NCBI GenBank assembly: GCA_004298505.1
Contig: SCRO01000034.1
Location: forward strand, 115,100-179,099
Source of the DNA: Rhodanobacter sp.
GTDB taxonomy: Bacteria > Pseudomonadota > Gammaproteobacteria > Xanthomonadales > Rhodanobacteraceae
Reading direction: 5' to 3'
DNA: 64,000 nucleotides
Each line of letters begins with the position of its first letter. Position 1 is the stretch's first letter. A model generated the notes under the pieces. It saw nothing but the letters and a program-made list of their open reading frames with translations, did not search any database and was not told where the DNA came from. The translations under genes were made by a program, and so were the position numbers. Shown here piece after piece: positions 18,505-27,792 of this stretch.

Positions 18505-18580
18505 TAGGAGCGCACTCTGTGCGCGATACTTTTCAGTCCGGGCGCAGGCAAGGAGCAATCGCGCATAGGGTGCGCTCCTG
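18505..18580. repeat. GTAG-headed paired palindromic element (copy 2)
   Basis: The left arm GTAGGAGCGCAC...GTGCGCGAT is mirrored by the right arm ATCGCGCATAGGGTGCGCTCC, with about 30 bp between them. The organisation is the same as in the elements at 14293 and 42712, but the stem sequence is a different subfamily. It lies 9 bp from the 3' end of the small membrane-protein gene. Confidence 0.78.
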
Positions 18581-18588
18581 CAAATTGT

Positions 18589-18864
18589 TCAATGCGTGGT
18601 GGGGCGGCCAGGGCGAAGCACCCGGAACTCGCCTTCCAGTATGGCCGGCTGGCCGTTCGCCGTCGACGAAACCGACTTGGCGGGCGCCGCCCCCTGCTTC
18701 CACTGGCGGATCGTGAGCAGGATCACGCCGCCGACCAGCAGCACGCCAGCCACCATCAGCCCGAACACCAGCAGCACACCGATCACGGCCAAGCCCAGCA
18801 GCAACGACAGGAAGCGTGCGACAGGATGGCGGGGGCGGCGCATGGAGTGTAGGAAAAGACGCAT
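18589..18864 (-). CDS. Small one-helix membrane protein, unknown function
   Basis: 91 residues. A basic N-terminus (MRRPRHPVARF) leads into a long hydrophobic segment (about 17-50, LLLGLAVIGVLLVFGLMV and onward) and then a polar cytoplasmic or periplasmic tail ending LEGEFRVLRPGRPTTH. The EGEFRVL tail recurs in small Xanthomonadales membrane proteins, as far as I recall. The gene points away from the Rieske gene, with about 77 bp of AT-rich divergent promoter region between them. Function unknown. Confidence 0.65.
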   Translation of the reverse strand: MRLFLHSMRRPRHPVARFLSLLLGLAVIGVLLVFGLMVAGVLLVGGVILLTIRQWKQGAAPAKSVSSTANGQPAILEGEFRVLRPGRPTTH

Positions 18865-18941
18865 GTGTTAAAAATCCGTATGGTAAAATCAATAACTTAC
18901 GTTACCACCATGGGGCTTTGCGGCCCGCGAGGCAAGTGCCG

Positions 18942-19313
18942 ATGGATACAGTGAGCCTGGTCGAATCATCGCCGCTGCAGGTGCTGTGTCCGCTGGAGCA
19001 TATCCCCGATGGCGGGGCGACCGCTGTGGTCGCAATGCTGGTCGATGGCGAGGAAAGCGTGATTCTGCTGCGCCAGGGCGAACACGTGAGTGGCTATCTC
19101 AACATCTGCCCGCACGCCGGCAATCGGCTCGATTACGCCCCTGGCAAGTTCCTGTTGAAGAACGACACCCTGATTTGCGCGGTGCACGGCGCCGTCTTCC
19201 AGCAGGCCGATGGACTGTGCACCGGCGGACCGTGCTGCGGGCAACATCTGCGATCGGTGTCGATTCGGGTGATCGCGGATGCGGTCTGTCTGGAGCCCGC
19301 TGGCCAGCCTTAG
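18942..19313 (+). CDS. Rieske [2Fe-2S] ferredoxin-like protein
   Basis: 123 residues from ATG 18942; the frame is open further upstream but has no good start there. A single Rieske domain is present. The cluster ligands are CPH in ICPHAGNRLDY (about 50-60) and CxxH in LICAVHGAVF (about 75-84). These small soluble Rieske proteins resemble the ferredoxin components of dioxygenases and NirD. A CTGGPCC stretch follows the cluster. No oxygenase subunit is adjacent, so the electron-transfer partner is unknown. An AT-rich upstream segment with TAAAAT (18884-18889) is a possible -10. Confidence 0.9.
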   Translation: MDTVSLVESSPLQVLCPLEHIPDGGATAVVAMLVDGEESVILLRQGEHVSGYLNICPHAGNRLDYAPGKFLLKNDTLICAVHGAVFQQADGLCTGGPCCGQHLRSVSIRVIADAVCLEPAGQP

Positions 19314-19334
19314 CCATTCCCCATCCCCGGCGCC

Positions 19335-21176
19335 TCAGCGGAACATCAGGTTGACCACGACCAGGGTCACCACCAGCACCACCACGGTCAGCGGTGTGCC
19401 GACGCGCAGGAAATCCTTGCCGCGATAACCACCGGGGCCGGTCACCATCATCAAGGCCGGATGACCTGCGCTGAGCAGGAATGTATTGGACGAGGATACC
19501 GCGACGATCAGTGCGTAAGCCGACGGATTGCCGCCGGTGGCGACGGCCACGCTGATCGCGATCGGCACCATCATCACGGTGGCGCCCACGTTCGACATCA
19601 CCTGCGAGAACAGCAAGGTGAGCACGGCCAGGCACAGTTGCAACACCCACGGCGCCGTCCTGCCCAAGTGCACCAATACCTCCTGTGCGATCCACGCGGC
19701 GGTGCCGGTGGCATCCATCGACCAGCCCAGCGGGATCAGGCAGGCGATGACGAAGATGGTCTTCCAGTTGATCGCCTTGAACGCCTCGTCCATGTTCAGC
19801 ACGCCGGTCAGCAGCATCGCCACCGCACCGGTCATCATCGACAGCGACAGGTCGAGGTTGGTGAACAGGGCCAGTCCCTGCGCCATCAGGAAGAAACCCA
19901 CCGCCTGCCAGATCTTGCCCGGGCGCTGCAGCTCCTGCGGGATGTCGGTGACCACGACCAGATCCTTGTCTTCGGCGGCCAGCGCCAGGTCGTGCCAGTT
20001 GCTGTGCAGCACCACGGTGTCGCCGGCGCACAGGCTGACGCCGCGCACGTCGTCGCGAAATACCGTGTCGCCGCGTGTCACCGCCAGCACCGAAATGCCA
20101 AAGCGCTTGCGTAGGCGCAGTTCGGCCACGGTATGCTTGATGAAGCGCGATACCGGCGGGATCACCACCTCGGAAATGCCGGCGCGGGTCGGATTGAACA
20201 GCTCGCCCAACTGGCGCATGCGGGTCGACAACCGGCACAGCTGGTTGTTGGCGAACTGGTTGAGCTGATCGCGCGGGCCCAGCACGCCGAGAATCGAGCC
20301 GACCCAGATCACGTGGTCGGCCGGTGGCGCCATGCGCGCTTCGTTGCCGCTCTTGATCGCCAGGATCAGCGGCGCCTCGTGCAGCGCCTCGGCCTCGCCG
20401 ATGCTCATGCCGACCAGCGGACTCTCCGCGGTGACGGTGAGCTCGGCGATATCACCGCCGATGCCGTAGGTCTCGGCGAAGTAGCTCTCGGTACGCCCCG
20501 GCGTGACCTTCAGCCGTTGATCCTCGTGCCCGGGCAAAAGCTTGTGGCCGAAGAAATAGAAGTAGGCCAGGCCGACCACGGCCAGTGCCAGGCCGACCGG
20601 GGTGACGCTGAACAGGCCGAATTTCGGGATGGTGTGCGCGCCCGGCGGCAGGTTCACGTTGGCGCTGGCGATCAGGTCGTTGAGCACGATCAGCGGCGAG
20701 TTCGCGATCAGCGTGGTGTTGGTAGCGGTGAGGATGCAGAACGCCATTGGCAACAGCAGCCGCGAGATCGGCACGCCGGTGCGCGCGGCGAGCCGGCTGC
20801 TGACCGGGATCATCAGCGCGGCCAGCGCCTGGCTCGGAATCACCGCACTGAACAGGCTGGCGACCAGGTTGATCACCAGCCCGAGCCGCGACTCCACGCC
20901 GCTGGCCAGGCGCATCACGACGCGCGCGGTGTGGGTCAACACGCCGGCGCGATCGAGCCCCTCGCCCATGATCATGATCGCGATGATCGCGATCACCGCG
21001 TTGCCGGCGAAGCCGTTGAACACGCGTTCGGACGGAATCAACCCGGTCAGTCCGATCGTCACCACCACCAGCAGCGCCACCATGTCGGCGCGGATCCACT
21101 CCAGCACCAGCATCAACATGGTGAAGCCGAGCAGGCCAAGCACCAGGATCATTTCCGGGCTGAGCGATAGTCCCAT
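19335..21176 (-). CDS. SLC13/DASS-type ion transporter with RCK_C domains
   Basis: 613 residues from ATG 21176, chosen because the family begins with the hydrophobic SPEMILVLGLLGFTMLML helix; an in-frame extension to 21350 is non-hydrophobic. About 11-12 transmembrane helices are split by a cytoplasmic insert (about 215-385) holding two TrkA-C/RCK_C regulatory domains (SPLVGMSIGEAEAL and VRGVSLCAGDTVVLHS). SLC13-like members move dicarboxylates, citrate or sulfate with Na+. The RCK pair suggests ligand gating and is typical of the SAC1/YbiR-like bacterial branch. The substrate cannot be told from the sequence. Confidence 0.9.
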   Translation of the reverse strand: MGLSLSPEMILVLGLLGFTMLMLVLEWIRADMVALLVVVTIGLTGLIPSERVFNGFAGNAVIAIIAIMIMGEGLDRAGVLTHTARVVMRLASGVESRLGLVINLVASLFSAVIPSQALAALMIPVSSRLAARTGVPISRLLLPMAFCILTATNTTLIANSPLIVLNDLIASANVNLPPGAHTIPKFGLFSVTPVGLALAVVGLAYFYFFGHKLLPGHEDQRLKVTPGRTESYFAETYGIGGDIAELTVTAESPLVGMSIGEAEALHEAPLILAIKSGNEARMAPPADHVIWVGSILGVLGPRDQLNQFANNQLCRLSTRMRQLGELFNPTRAGISEVVIPPVSRFIKHTVAELRLRKRFGISVLAVTRGDTVFRDDVRGVSLCAGDTVVLHSNWHDLALAAEDKDLVVVTDIPQELQRPGKIWQAVGFFLMAQGLALFTNLDLSLSMMTGAVAMLLTGVLNMDEAFKAINWKTIFVIACLIPLGWSMDATGTAAWIAQEVLVHLGRTAPWVLQLCLAVLTLLFSQVMSNVGATVMMVPIAISVAVATGGNPSAYALIVAVSSSNTFLLSAGHPALMMVTGPGGYRGKDFLRVGTPLTVVVLVVTLVVVNLMFR

Positions 21177-21303
21177 CAGCCGACACCTCGGCGGGTCAGC
21201 AAGTTGCGGTGGATACGGTGGGGCAGTGGAAGCTTCACGCTGCGTCGATTCATCCCTGTTGAATGCCCGGCAGTATAAGCGGGTGCGTGCTACCGCTGGT
21301 GAA

Positions 21304-22020
21304 TCATGGGCAAGAGCAATTCCGCCGGTAAAGCAGATCCCACACGCCATGCCCCAGCTTCAGTCCGCGGCGTTCGAAGTGGGTCTCGATACGCCAGGCG
21401 GGCTTTTCGGCGTATTGCGCCGGGCCGAGCTGGTTGTGCCAGCCGGGGGTGGATTCCATCACCTCCAGCATGTGTTCGGCGTAGGGCTGCCAGTCGGTGG
21501 CCAGGTGCAGCATGCCGCCCGGCGCGATGCGCGATGCGAGCAGGGCGACGAAACCGGGCTGGATCAGGCGGCGCTTGTGGTGGCGCTTCTTGTGCCACGG
21601 ATCGGGAAACCAGATGCGTACTTCGGTCAGCGCGGCGGGGGCCACCTCGTGTTCCAGCACTTCGACTGCGTCGTGCCTGTACAGGCGCACATTGCCGGCA
21701 TCGCGCGTAGCCAGCGCGTTCATCAGGCGACCGACGCCGGGACCGTGCACTTCCACGCCGATGAAATCGCGCCCGAGATCGTGCTCGCTGGCCCAGGCCA
21801 GCGCCTCGCCGTTGCCGAAGCCGATTTCCATCACCCGGGGCGCCTGCCGCCCGAACATGGCGTCGAAGTCTTGCGTGCTGCCGCGATAGTCGATGCCGAA
21901 GCGCGACCACAAGGTTTCGAACGCGCGTTGTTGCGCCGGCGTCATCCTGCCTTCGCGCAACACGAAGCTGCGGATCCGGCGCAGGTGCGCGGCAGGGGCA
22001 TCATGGTCACCAGCAGTCAT
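21304..22020 (-). CDS. trmB: tRNA (guanine-N7-)-methyltransferase TrmB
   Basis: 238 residues. It methylates N7 of G46 in the tRNA variable loop using S-adenosylmethionine. The SAM-binding loop is [15 protein letters not shown] (about 57-71), followed by the acidic end [12 protein letters not shown]. The catalytic signature is [19 protein letters not shown] (about 134-152). The C-terminus contains [11 protein letters not shown] and [12 protein letters not shown]. Length and all motifs are normal. Confidence 0.97.
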   Translation of the reverse strand: MTAGDHDAPAAHLRRIRSFVLREGRMTPAQQRAFETLWSRFGIDYRGSTQDFDAMFGRQAPRVMEIGFGNGEALAWASEHDLGRDFIGVEVHGPGVGRLMNALATRDAGNVRLYRHDAVEVLEHEVAPAALTEVRIWFPDPWHKKRHHKRRLIQPGFVALLASRIAPGGMLHLATDWQPYAEHMLEVMESTPGWHNQLGPAQYAEKPAWRIETHFERRGLKLGHGVWDLLYRRNCSCP

Positions 22021-22139
22021 GTGGTATTCCGGGATTCGGGCATTTCGGCAGGCGGCCCGGACGATCGGGTCGGGCCATGGCCGACAGCGCGCCCGGGTGC
22101 GGCCGCGCTGTCGGAATGGCGGCAGACTCTAGCGCAGCT

Positions 22140-24131
22140 TCACCGCTGCTGCTGGTCTTTTGGCTTGCGTGACTCGGACTTTCGCGCTGGAGGCGCCTCG
22201 CTGCGCTGTGCACGCGGTGCTTCGGCGCGCGGCGGTGGTGGGGCTGTGCGCTGTGGCTGGGCCAGGCGTGGCTGCTCCTGGCGTGGCGCTTCGTAGCGGG
22301 GCGGCTGGAAGCGTGGCTGTTGCTGCACGACCGGCCGCTGCGTCACCTGCCGCGGCGGCTCGCGACGGACGGGTTGCACTTGAGCGTGATCGCGCACGTG
22401 ACCACGCGCAGCGGGTTCGGGACGCTGGAAGCGCGACTGTGGATTATCGCGCCTGCCGGTATCCGCACGTGCCGGGCTGATCGGATAGCGCTGCGAACGT
22501 GCGTTGCCGTCTGCCTCGGGCCGGGCGATCGTGTCGGCGTGCTGGATGCGCGGCACTTGCGGGATGCCGGCGCGCGGGCTCAGCACGCGCACGTTCGGCC
22601 TCGGCATTGCGCCAGGCCGCGGACCGGCCAGGTTGTTGGTCGGACTGATGCGGCGTTCGATAGCCTCGGGCGGCGCGTGGCGTGCGACCACCTCGCGACG
22701 GAACCCGTTCACCGGCAGTTGGCGAACGTGCGCGCTGCGCCGGCCGTCCCGGCTGCCCAGCAACGGGCGCACATCGAGGCCGTGCGGCATCACCGGTGCG
22801 GAGGTCAGCTGTCGCGGGTCCGCCTTGACCAGGTTGCGCTGCACGCGTTCGCCGGCGGCGAACTGGCGGCCCCGCATGGCACTGAAGCCGCCCGGCGCAT
22901 GGCGGTTGACGTAACGCTCGTCGCGCAGCGACCGGTGATTGCGATAGTGGTCGTAGTGGTTGTTGATATTGTTGATGATGGTGACGTTGGTGAAATTGCG
23001 GGTCACCCGGATGTTGGCCACGTTGACGCGCCGGTAATAGTCGCGGTCGCAGTGGTACCAGGGGTTGTAGATCTCGCCCGGACCAAGCGGGAACCAGCCG
23101 ACCGGAGCGCTGCCGATGCCGACCGAGAAGCCGCCTCCACCGACGAAGGCGACCAGCGCCGGCGCGTAGATCGGCCGGGCGTAGCGCGGCCCGGGGATCC
23201 AGCCCCAGCCACGATACGTATGCGCCCAGCGGCCATAATGGTACGGCGCATAACCCCACGGCATCGCGTCGATCCAGGTCCAGCCCCACGGCGCGATGTA
23301 TGCCCAGCGGCCATCGCGGTAGGGCGCCCAGCCGACGGCGACGTTGCTGGGATACCAGATGGCACCGTAGTCGCTGTTGTCCTGCCATTCGCCGTACTGG
23401 TCCAGATCCTGTGCGCCGACCATGTCGTCGGGAACGTACTGGTTGCTCTGGGACTGCGCATAGCGCTGGTCGCGCTGATCGACCCAGGCATCGAAGCTGT
23501 CGCGCGCGCCGATGTCGCTGATCGCGACTGCGGCGAGGCTGGAATCGACGAAGCGGTAGCTGCGCCCGGCGAACACCTCGCGCTGTGCGTTGTTCTCGCC
23601 ATACACGGTGGCGTTGCCCGCGAATGCGGTGACCCGAGTGGCATCGCCGTCGATGTCGACCCGGAAGCGGCCGGGCTGGTTGACCACCAGCGCCACCGTC
23701 GGCGTGTCGATTTCGTAACTCTGGCCATCGTCCACGTGGCGCACGCTCAGGTTCAGCGTGCCCTGGGCCAGCTCGATCTGCGCCATCTGTTGGTTGAGGT
23801 CGAGCAGGCCCAGGTCGGTGTGCTGGGCCAGGCGCAGCGTGGCGCCACCCAATTCCAGTTCGGCGCGGGCGTCGGCGCCGCTGGAGAGCTTATCGCCGGT
23901 GGTCAGCGGGCGGTTGATGCTGGCGTCACTCCAGTCGGTCGCGCCGGCAGGCAGCAGGCCGAGACCACCGGCGATCCAGGACAACCGCGCGACCCGACTC
24001 GGCAGGTCGGCGCTGTCGTGGCCGGTGCTGGATTGTGCGTGCGCCAGACTGGCAGCGGTGAGCAGCACGGCAATGACCAGGGCGGCGCCGGAGCGCCGCA
24101 TGGAAGCAATCAGCTTAATGAATACCCGCAT
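22140..24131 (-). CDS. DUF6600 secreted protein with FecR-like domain
   Basis: 663 residues. A signal peptide (AALVIAVLLTAASLAHAQ) is followed by a FecR-type beta domain (about 50-190, with LTTGDKLSSGADARAELEL). A block rich in Trp, Tyr and Gly follows at about 240-340 with repeated motifs of the form PYRDGRWAYI, PWGWTW and PYHYGRWAH. The tail is a long Arg/Pro/Gln-rich disordered region (about 450-663). This is the DUF6600 architecture, an exported or surface protein of unknown function in Xanthomonadales and Burkholderiales. No sigma/anti-sigma partner lies nearby, so FecR-type signalling is not indicated. A long antisense frame across it is a codon-bias shadow. Confidence 0.85.
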   Translation of the reverse strand: MRVFIKLIASMRRSGAALVIAVLLTAASLAHAQSSTGHDSADLPSRVARLSWIAGGLGLLPAGATDWSDASINRPLTTGDKLSSGADARAELELGGATLRLAQHTDLGLLDLNQQMAQIELAQGTLNLSVRHVDDGQSYEIDTPTVALVVNQPGRFRVDIDGDATRVTAFAGNATVYGENNAQREVFAGRSYRFVDSSLAAVAISDIGARDSFDAWVDQRDQRYAQSQSNQYVPDDMVGAQDLDQYGEWQDNSDYGAIWYPSNVAVGWAPYRDGRWAYIAPWGWTWIDAMPWGYAPYHYGRWAHTYRGWGWIPGPRYARPIYAPALVAFVGGGGFSVGIGSAPVGWFPLGPGEIYNPWYHCDRDYYRRVNVANIRVTRNFTNVTIINNINNHYDHYRNHRSLRDERYVNRHAPGGFSAMRGRQFAAGERVQRNLVKADPRQLTSAPVMPHGLDVRPLLGSRDGRRSAHVRQLPVNGFRREVVARHAPPEAIERRISPTNNLAGPRPGAMPRPNVRVLSPRAGIPQVPRIQHADTIARPEADGNARSQRYPISPARADTGRRDNPQSRFQRPEPAARGHVRDHAQVQPVRREPPRQVTQRPVVQQQPRFQPPRYEAPRQEQPRLAQPQRTAPPPPRAEAPRAQRSEAPPARKSESRKPKDQQQR

Positions 24132-24371
24132 GACGCATTCCCCTGTGGACTGATGTCGGTTGCACTCGGTGTTTTGCAGTGATCCAGGCGTATGCGCAGA
24201 GTGACGCTTCGATTATGTGCATGCCCAAGGTTAGCTGCGCCTTAGTTGCGCACCCGCCGGCATGGGTGGTTCAGCTGGCCGCCATGCATGGTTCAGCCAC
24301 CATTTGGCGGGCAACCGGGCCCCTGGTCGTTCCCACCACGCGCATCCCGGGTTACCATGCACTGAGACCTG

Positions 24372-24445
24372 GCGGGTGTAGCTCAATGGCAGAGCTGTAG
24401 CTTCCCAAGCTACTGACGAGGGTTCGATTCCCTTCACCCGCTCCA
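24372..24445 (+). tRNA. tRNA-Gly (anticodon CCC)
   Basis: 74 nt including an encoded CCA. The acceptor stem is GCGGGTG/CACCCGC (24372-24378 with 24435-24441) with discriminator T. The anticodon stem is GTAGC/GCTAC with loop TTCCCAA, and the anticodon CCC is at 24404-24406. The T-arm GAGGG-TTCGATT-CCCTT is intact. The sequence closely follows E. coli glyU. A possible -10 TACCAT lies at 24353-24358. CCC reads GGG codons. Confidence 0.97.
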
Positions 24446-24542
24446 CTTTCCGATCCAGCGATCCCCCGACTCGACCCTTCGCTTTCCTGCACCCAACCCG
24501 CCCGTGGCCGCCGATCGCGACCATGGGTTCCGCGAGCTCCGC

Positions 24543-25445
24543 ATGAAAATTGCCATCCTCTCGCGCAACACCCGTCTGTATTCGACCAAGCGCCTGGTCG
24601 AGGCCGGGCGCGAACGTGGCCATGTGATGCGCGTGCTCGACCCGTTGCGTTGCTATGTGCGGATTGCGCCGGGCGCGGTGGCGATCCGCTACAACGGCAA
24701 GCCGGTGCGCGACCTCGATGCGGTGATCCCGCGGATTGGCACCTCGACCACGTTCTATGGCACCGCGGTGCTGCGTCAGCTGGAGATGATGGGCGTGTAC
24801 ACGCCCAACCCCTCCGACGCGGTGCTGCGCGCGCGCGACAAGTTGCGTTGCCTGCAGATGCTTGCCGCGCAGGGCATCGCCATGCCGGTGACCGTATTCG
24901 GTGACAATCCGGACGACAGCGCCGACGTATTGGCCCTGCTCGGCGATCCGCCGCACGTGATCAAGCTCAACGAAGGCAGCCAGGGCACCGGCGTGGTGCT
25001 GGCCGAGAAACGCAGCGCGTCGCAAAGCGTGATCGAGGCCTTCCGCGGGCTCTATGCCAATTTCCTGGTGCAGGAGTTCATTGCCGAGGCGAACGGCAGC
25101 GACATTCGATGTTTTGTAGTCGGCAAAAAAGTGGTTGCGGCGATGCAGCGCGATGCCAGCCCTGGCGATTTTCGTGCCAACCTGCACCGCGGCGGCAGCG
25201 CGGTGGCGGTGGTCTTGAGTGCCGAGGAAAAGCGCATCGCAGTACGCGCGGCCGCTGCGCTGGGCCTGGAGATATCCGGCGTCGACCTGCTGCGCTCCAA
25301 CCGTGGCCCACTGCTGCTGGAGGTCAATGCGTCGCCCGGGCTGGAGGGTATCGAGGCCGCCACCGGCGTGGACGTGGCCGGCAAGATCATGGATTTGCTG
25401 CAGTTGCGAGTCCGTCATCCAGCTGCAGCGGTGACATCGGGGTAA
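24543..25445 (+). CDS. rimK: RimK-type alpha-L-glutamate ligase
   Basis: 300 residues from ATG 24543, matching the E. coli RimK N-terminus (MKIAILSRN). RimK is an ATP-grasp ligase that adds glutamate residues to the C-terminus of ribosomal protein S6. The N-terminal domain contains [15 protein letters not shown]. The ATP-grasp fold contains [17 protein letters not shown] (about 139-155), [19 protein letters not shown] and [18 protein letters not shown] (about 258-275). The gene begins 98 bp after the tRNA. No rimA or rimB modulator is visible. Confidence 0.94.
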   Translation: MKIAILSRNTRLYSTKRLVEAGRERGHVMRVLDPLRCYVRIAPGAVAIRYNGKPVRDLDAVIPRIGTSTTFYGTAVLRQLEMMGVYTPNPSDAVLRARDKLRCLQMLAAQGIAMPVTVFGDNPDDSADVLALLGDPPHVIKLNEGSQGTGVVLAEKRSASQSVIEAFRGLYANFLVQEFIAEANGSDIRCFVVGKKVVAAMQRDASPGDFRANLHRGGSAVAVVLSAEEKRIAVRAAAALGLEISGVDLLRSNRGPLLLEVNASPGLEGIEAATGVDVAGKIMDLLQLRVRHPAAAVTSG

Positions 25446-25835
25446 GGCAGTCGCAGAGGAACTGCGACGAGACTCTTCGCGGCCAACTCTGGGAGAGCTT
25501 TCTGGTGATCGCGGTCAGGGCCATCTTGCGACGGGCATCCGGCCACTGGGCGCGGCTTGATCGGGAGAGCGTTGCATTAACTTCATCGTAACCCGCGACC
25601 CCTTATAACGAGCGGACTGTTTATTTGCGCCACGCGGGAATGGTGAGGCAGATGATGGTATTGGGGCATCAGCTTGGGCCCAGGTGTGGCGGCGGCGAGT
25701 CGCGCATCTGGGCCTTTTTCTGGCCCGCGTCCGGTGACGTTCAGGTTCGCCTGGCAAACGACACGCTTCGTGCACCCAAGCTTGTTAAGCTGGCAACCTT
25801 GGTCGGCCCGTGCGCCGACTGCGCAGGAGTAACAC
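25446..25835. other. Intergenic region before the two-component system
   Basis: 390 bp without a convincing gene. Just after rimK there is a hairpin GTCGCAG-AGGAA-CTGCGAC (25450-25468) that lacks a T tract. Near the right end an AAGCTTGTTAAGCTT-like segment (25780-25793) and AGGAG (25827-25831) precede the response regulator. The promoter of the two-component operon is probably in the last 100 bp. Confidence 0.55.
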
Positions 25836-26522
25836 ATGCGTGTACTGGTGATCGAAGACAACAGCGATATCGCGACCAACATCGGCGATTATCTGGAAGA
25901 CCGCGGCAACGTGGTCGATTTTGCCGGCGACGGCGTGACCGGCCTGCACCTGGCGGTGGTGCACGATTTCGACGTGATCGTGCTTGATCTCACCCTGCCC
26001 GGTATGGATGGGCTGGAAGTGGCGCGCAAGCTGCGCCACGAGGCGCACAAGCAGACCCCGATCCTGATGCTGACTGCGCGCGATGCGCTGGAGCAAAAGC
26101 TGGTCGGCTTCGAGTCCGGCGCCGACGACTACATGACTAAACCGTTCGCGCTGCAGGAACTGGCCGCGCGGCTGGAGGTGCTGGCGCGCCGCGGCAAGGG
26201 CCCGCAGAGCCGGGTGTTGAAGGTGGCCGACCTCACCTTCAACCTCGACACGCTGACGGTGAATCGCGAGGGCAAGTCGATCCAGTTGAACCCGATCGGC
26301 CTGAAGCTGCTGCAGGCGCTGATGGAGGCCAGCCCGTCGGTGGTGACGCGGCAGGACCTGGAACAGCGCGTATGGGGCGAGGAACTGCCCGACAGCGATA
26401 GCTTGCGCGTGCACATCCATGGCCTGCGCGCGGCGATCGACAAGCCGTTCGAGAAGCCGCTGATTCACACCCGGCACGGTATCGGTTACCGCATGGTCGA
26501 GCCGGATGCAGTCCAGGCGTAA
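25836..26522 (+). CDS. OmpR/PhoP-family response regulator
   Basis: 228 residues. The receiver domain (1-118) has acidic residues EDNSD at 7-11, the phospho-acceptor Asp near 51 in VIVLDLTLPGMDG, Thr in MLTARD, and Lys in DDYMTKPF. The winged-helix DNA-binding domain (about 130-226) has the ending THRHGIGYRMV-type motif (HTRHGIGYRMVEP). It is preceded by AGGAG at good distance. Its last 17 bp overlap the sensor kinase gene, so the pair is co-translated. The stimulus is unknown; the sequence is PhoP/QseB-like. Confidence 0.95.
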   Translation: MRVLVIEDNSDIATNIGDYLEDRGNVVDFAGDGVTGLHLAVVHDFDVIVLDLTLPGMDGLEVARKLRHEAHKQTPILMLTARDALEQKLVGFESGADDYMTKPFALQELAARLEVLARRGKGPQSRVLKVADLTFNLDTLTVNREGKSIQLNPIGLKLLQALMEASPSVVTRQDLEQRVWGEELPDSDSLRVHIHGLRAAIDKPFEKPLIHTRHGIGYRMVEPDAVQA

Positions 26523-27789
26523 GCTCCGTTACCGCCTGATCGTCTCCTTCGCGTTGTTCGGCTTCGGCCTCAGCGCGCTGTTTGCCGTAGCGTCGCTGTA
26601 CGTGCGGGCCAAAGTCGAGAACCAGCTGATCAACGCGAGCTTGCAGAACGACGTCAACCAGGCCGTCGAGAATAAGCACGAGCATCCTGACTTGCCATTG
26701 AGGTCCAGTCTGATCGACGCCTGGCTCTGGAGTGACCGCACGATCTACAAGGCTCCGCTGGCCTGGCAAAACCTGGCTGCGGGCGTCTACGACATGAAAG
26801 ATGCGGACGCCTCCGGGCATTACAGGCACTACAAGCTGGCGGTGAGCCGCAAATACGGCCTGATCGCCTTCGTCAGCTACGACATCAGCCGTGAGGACGT
26901 TGGCAAGCGGCAACTGATCGTGTCGCTGATCGGCGCCGTATTGCTGTTCAGCCTGCTCTCGCTGGCGATCGGTCTGTGGTTGTCGCGCAAGGTACTCAAG
27001 CCGGTCAGCGAGCTGGCTCGGCGTTTGCGCGACTTCCGCAAGGCCGGCAAGGCCGAGCCGCTGGCACCCTTTTTTGCCGACGACGAGGTGGGTGAGCTGG
27101 CGCATGCGCTAGATGAATACTCATCGCGGCTCACCGCGATGGTCGAGCGCGACCGTGAATTCAACTCCGACGTCAGCCATGAGCTGCGTACGCCGCTGGC
27201 GGTGATCGCGAGCACCACCGAATTGCTGCAGGGTTCGCCCGACCTCACCGAGAAATTGAGCGAGCGGCTGAAGCGGATCGAGCGCGCCTCGCGCCAGGCC
27301 ACCGAGCTGATCGAGGCGCTGCTGCTGCTGTCGCGTGCCGAACGACGTGGTCCCACCCGCGGCGAAACCACCGAGGTGGGCAAGGTCGCTGCCGACGTGA
27401 TCGAGAGCCAGCGCCCGCAGATGCGCGGCAAAGTATTGACAATCGAGCTGGCGACACATGACCCGGTCAGCGTCAATGCGCCGGCGTCGGTGCTGTCGGT
27501 GGCGCTTACCAACCTGATCGGCAACGCGATCAAGTACACGCTCGAAGGCAGCGTACGGGTCGAGGTCGGCGCCGGTCGCATCGAGGTGATCGACACCGGG
27601 CCGGGCATCAAGCCGGAAGATGCCGAACGCCTGTTCCTTCGCGGGGTGCGTGGCGAGGGTGTCGGCGGCAGTGGCGCCGGCCTGGGCTTGGCGATCGTGC
27701 GCCGACTGTGTGAACTGTACGGCTGGGATGTCTCGATGCGCCCGCGCAGCGACACCAACGGCGCAATTGCCAGCATCGTGTTTTCTTAG
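26506..27789 (+). CDS. Sensor histidine kinase partnered with 25836
   Basis: 427 residues. Two transmembrane helices (about 10-32 and 145-168) enclose a periplasmic sensor of about 110 residues. A HAMP domain (about 165-220) follows. The H-box VSHELRTPLAVI puts the phosphorylated His near 224. N-box LIGNAIKYT, G1 DTGPGI and G2 GSGAGLGLAIV mark the ATP-binding domain. The small sensor domain has no metal-binding acidic patch like that of PhoQ, so the ligand is unknown. Confidence 0.95.
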   Translation: MQSRRKLRYRLIVSFALFGFGLSALFAVASLYVRAKVENQLINASLQNDVNQAVENKHEHPDLPLRSSLIDAWLWSDRTIYKAPLAWQNLAAGVYDMKDADASGHYRHYKLAVSRKYGLIAFVSYDISREDVGKRQLIVSLIGAVLLFSLLSLAIGLWLSRKVLKPVSELARRLRDFRKAGKAEPLAPFFADDEVGELAHALDEYSSRLTAMVERDREFNSDVSHELRTPLAVIASTTELLQGSPDLTEKLSERLKRIERASRQATELIEALLLLSRAERRGPTRGETTEVGKVAADVIESQRPQMRGKVLTIELATHDPVSVNAPASVLSVALTNLIGNAIKYTLEGSVRVEVGAGRIEVIDTGPGIKPEDAERLFLRGVRGEGVGGSGAGLGLAIVRRLCELYGWDVSMRPRSDTNGAIASIVFS

Positions 27790-27792
27790 GCA

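Noticed and set aside
22320..24182. A 620-codon open frame opposite the DUF6600 gene
   Set aside because: It mirrors a Pro/Arg-rich high-GC gene, has no domain or signal, and is explained by codon bias of the real gene.
25450..25468. Hairpin GTCGCAG-AGGAA-CTGCGAC after rimK as terminator
   Set aside because: No T tract follows, so an intrinsic terminator is not supported; kept only as a note in the intergenic entry.
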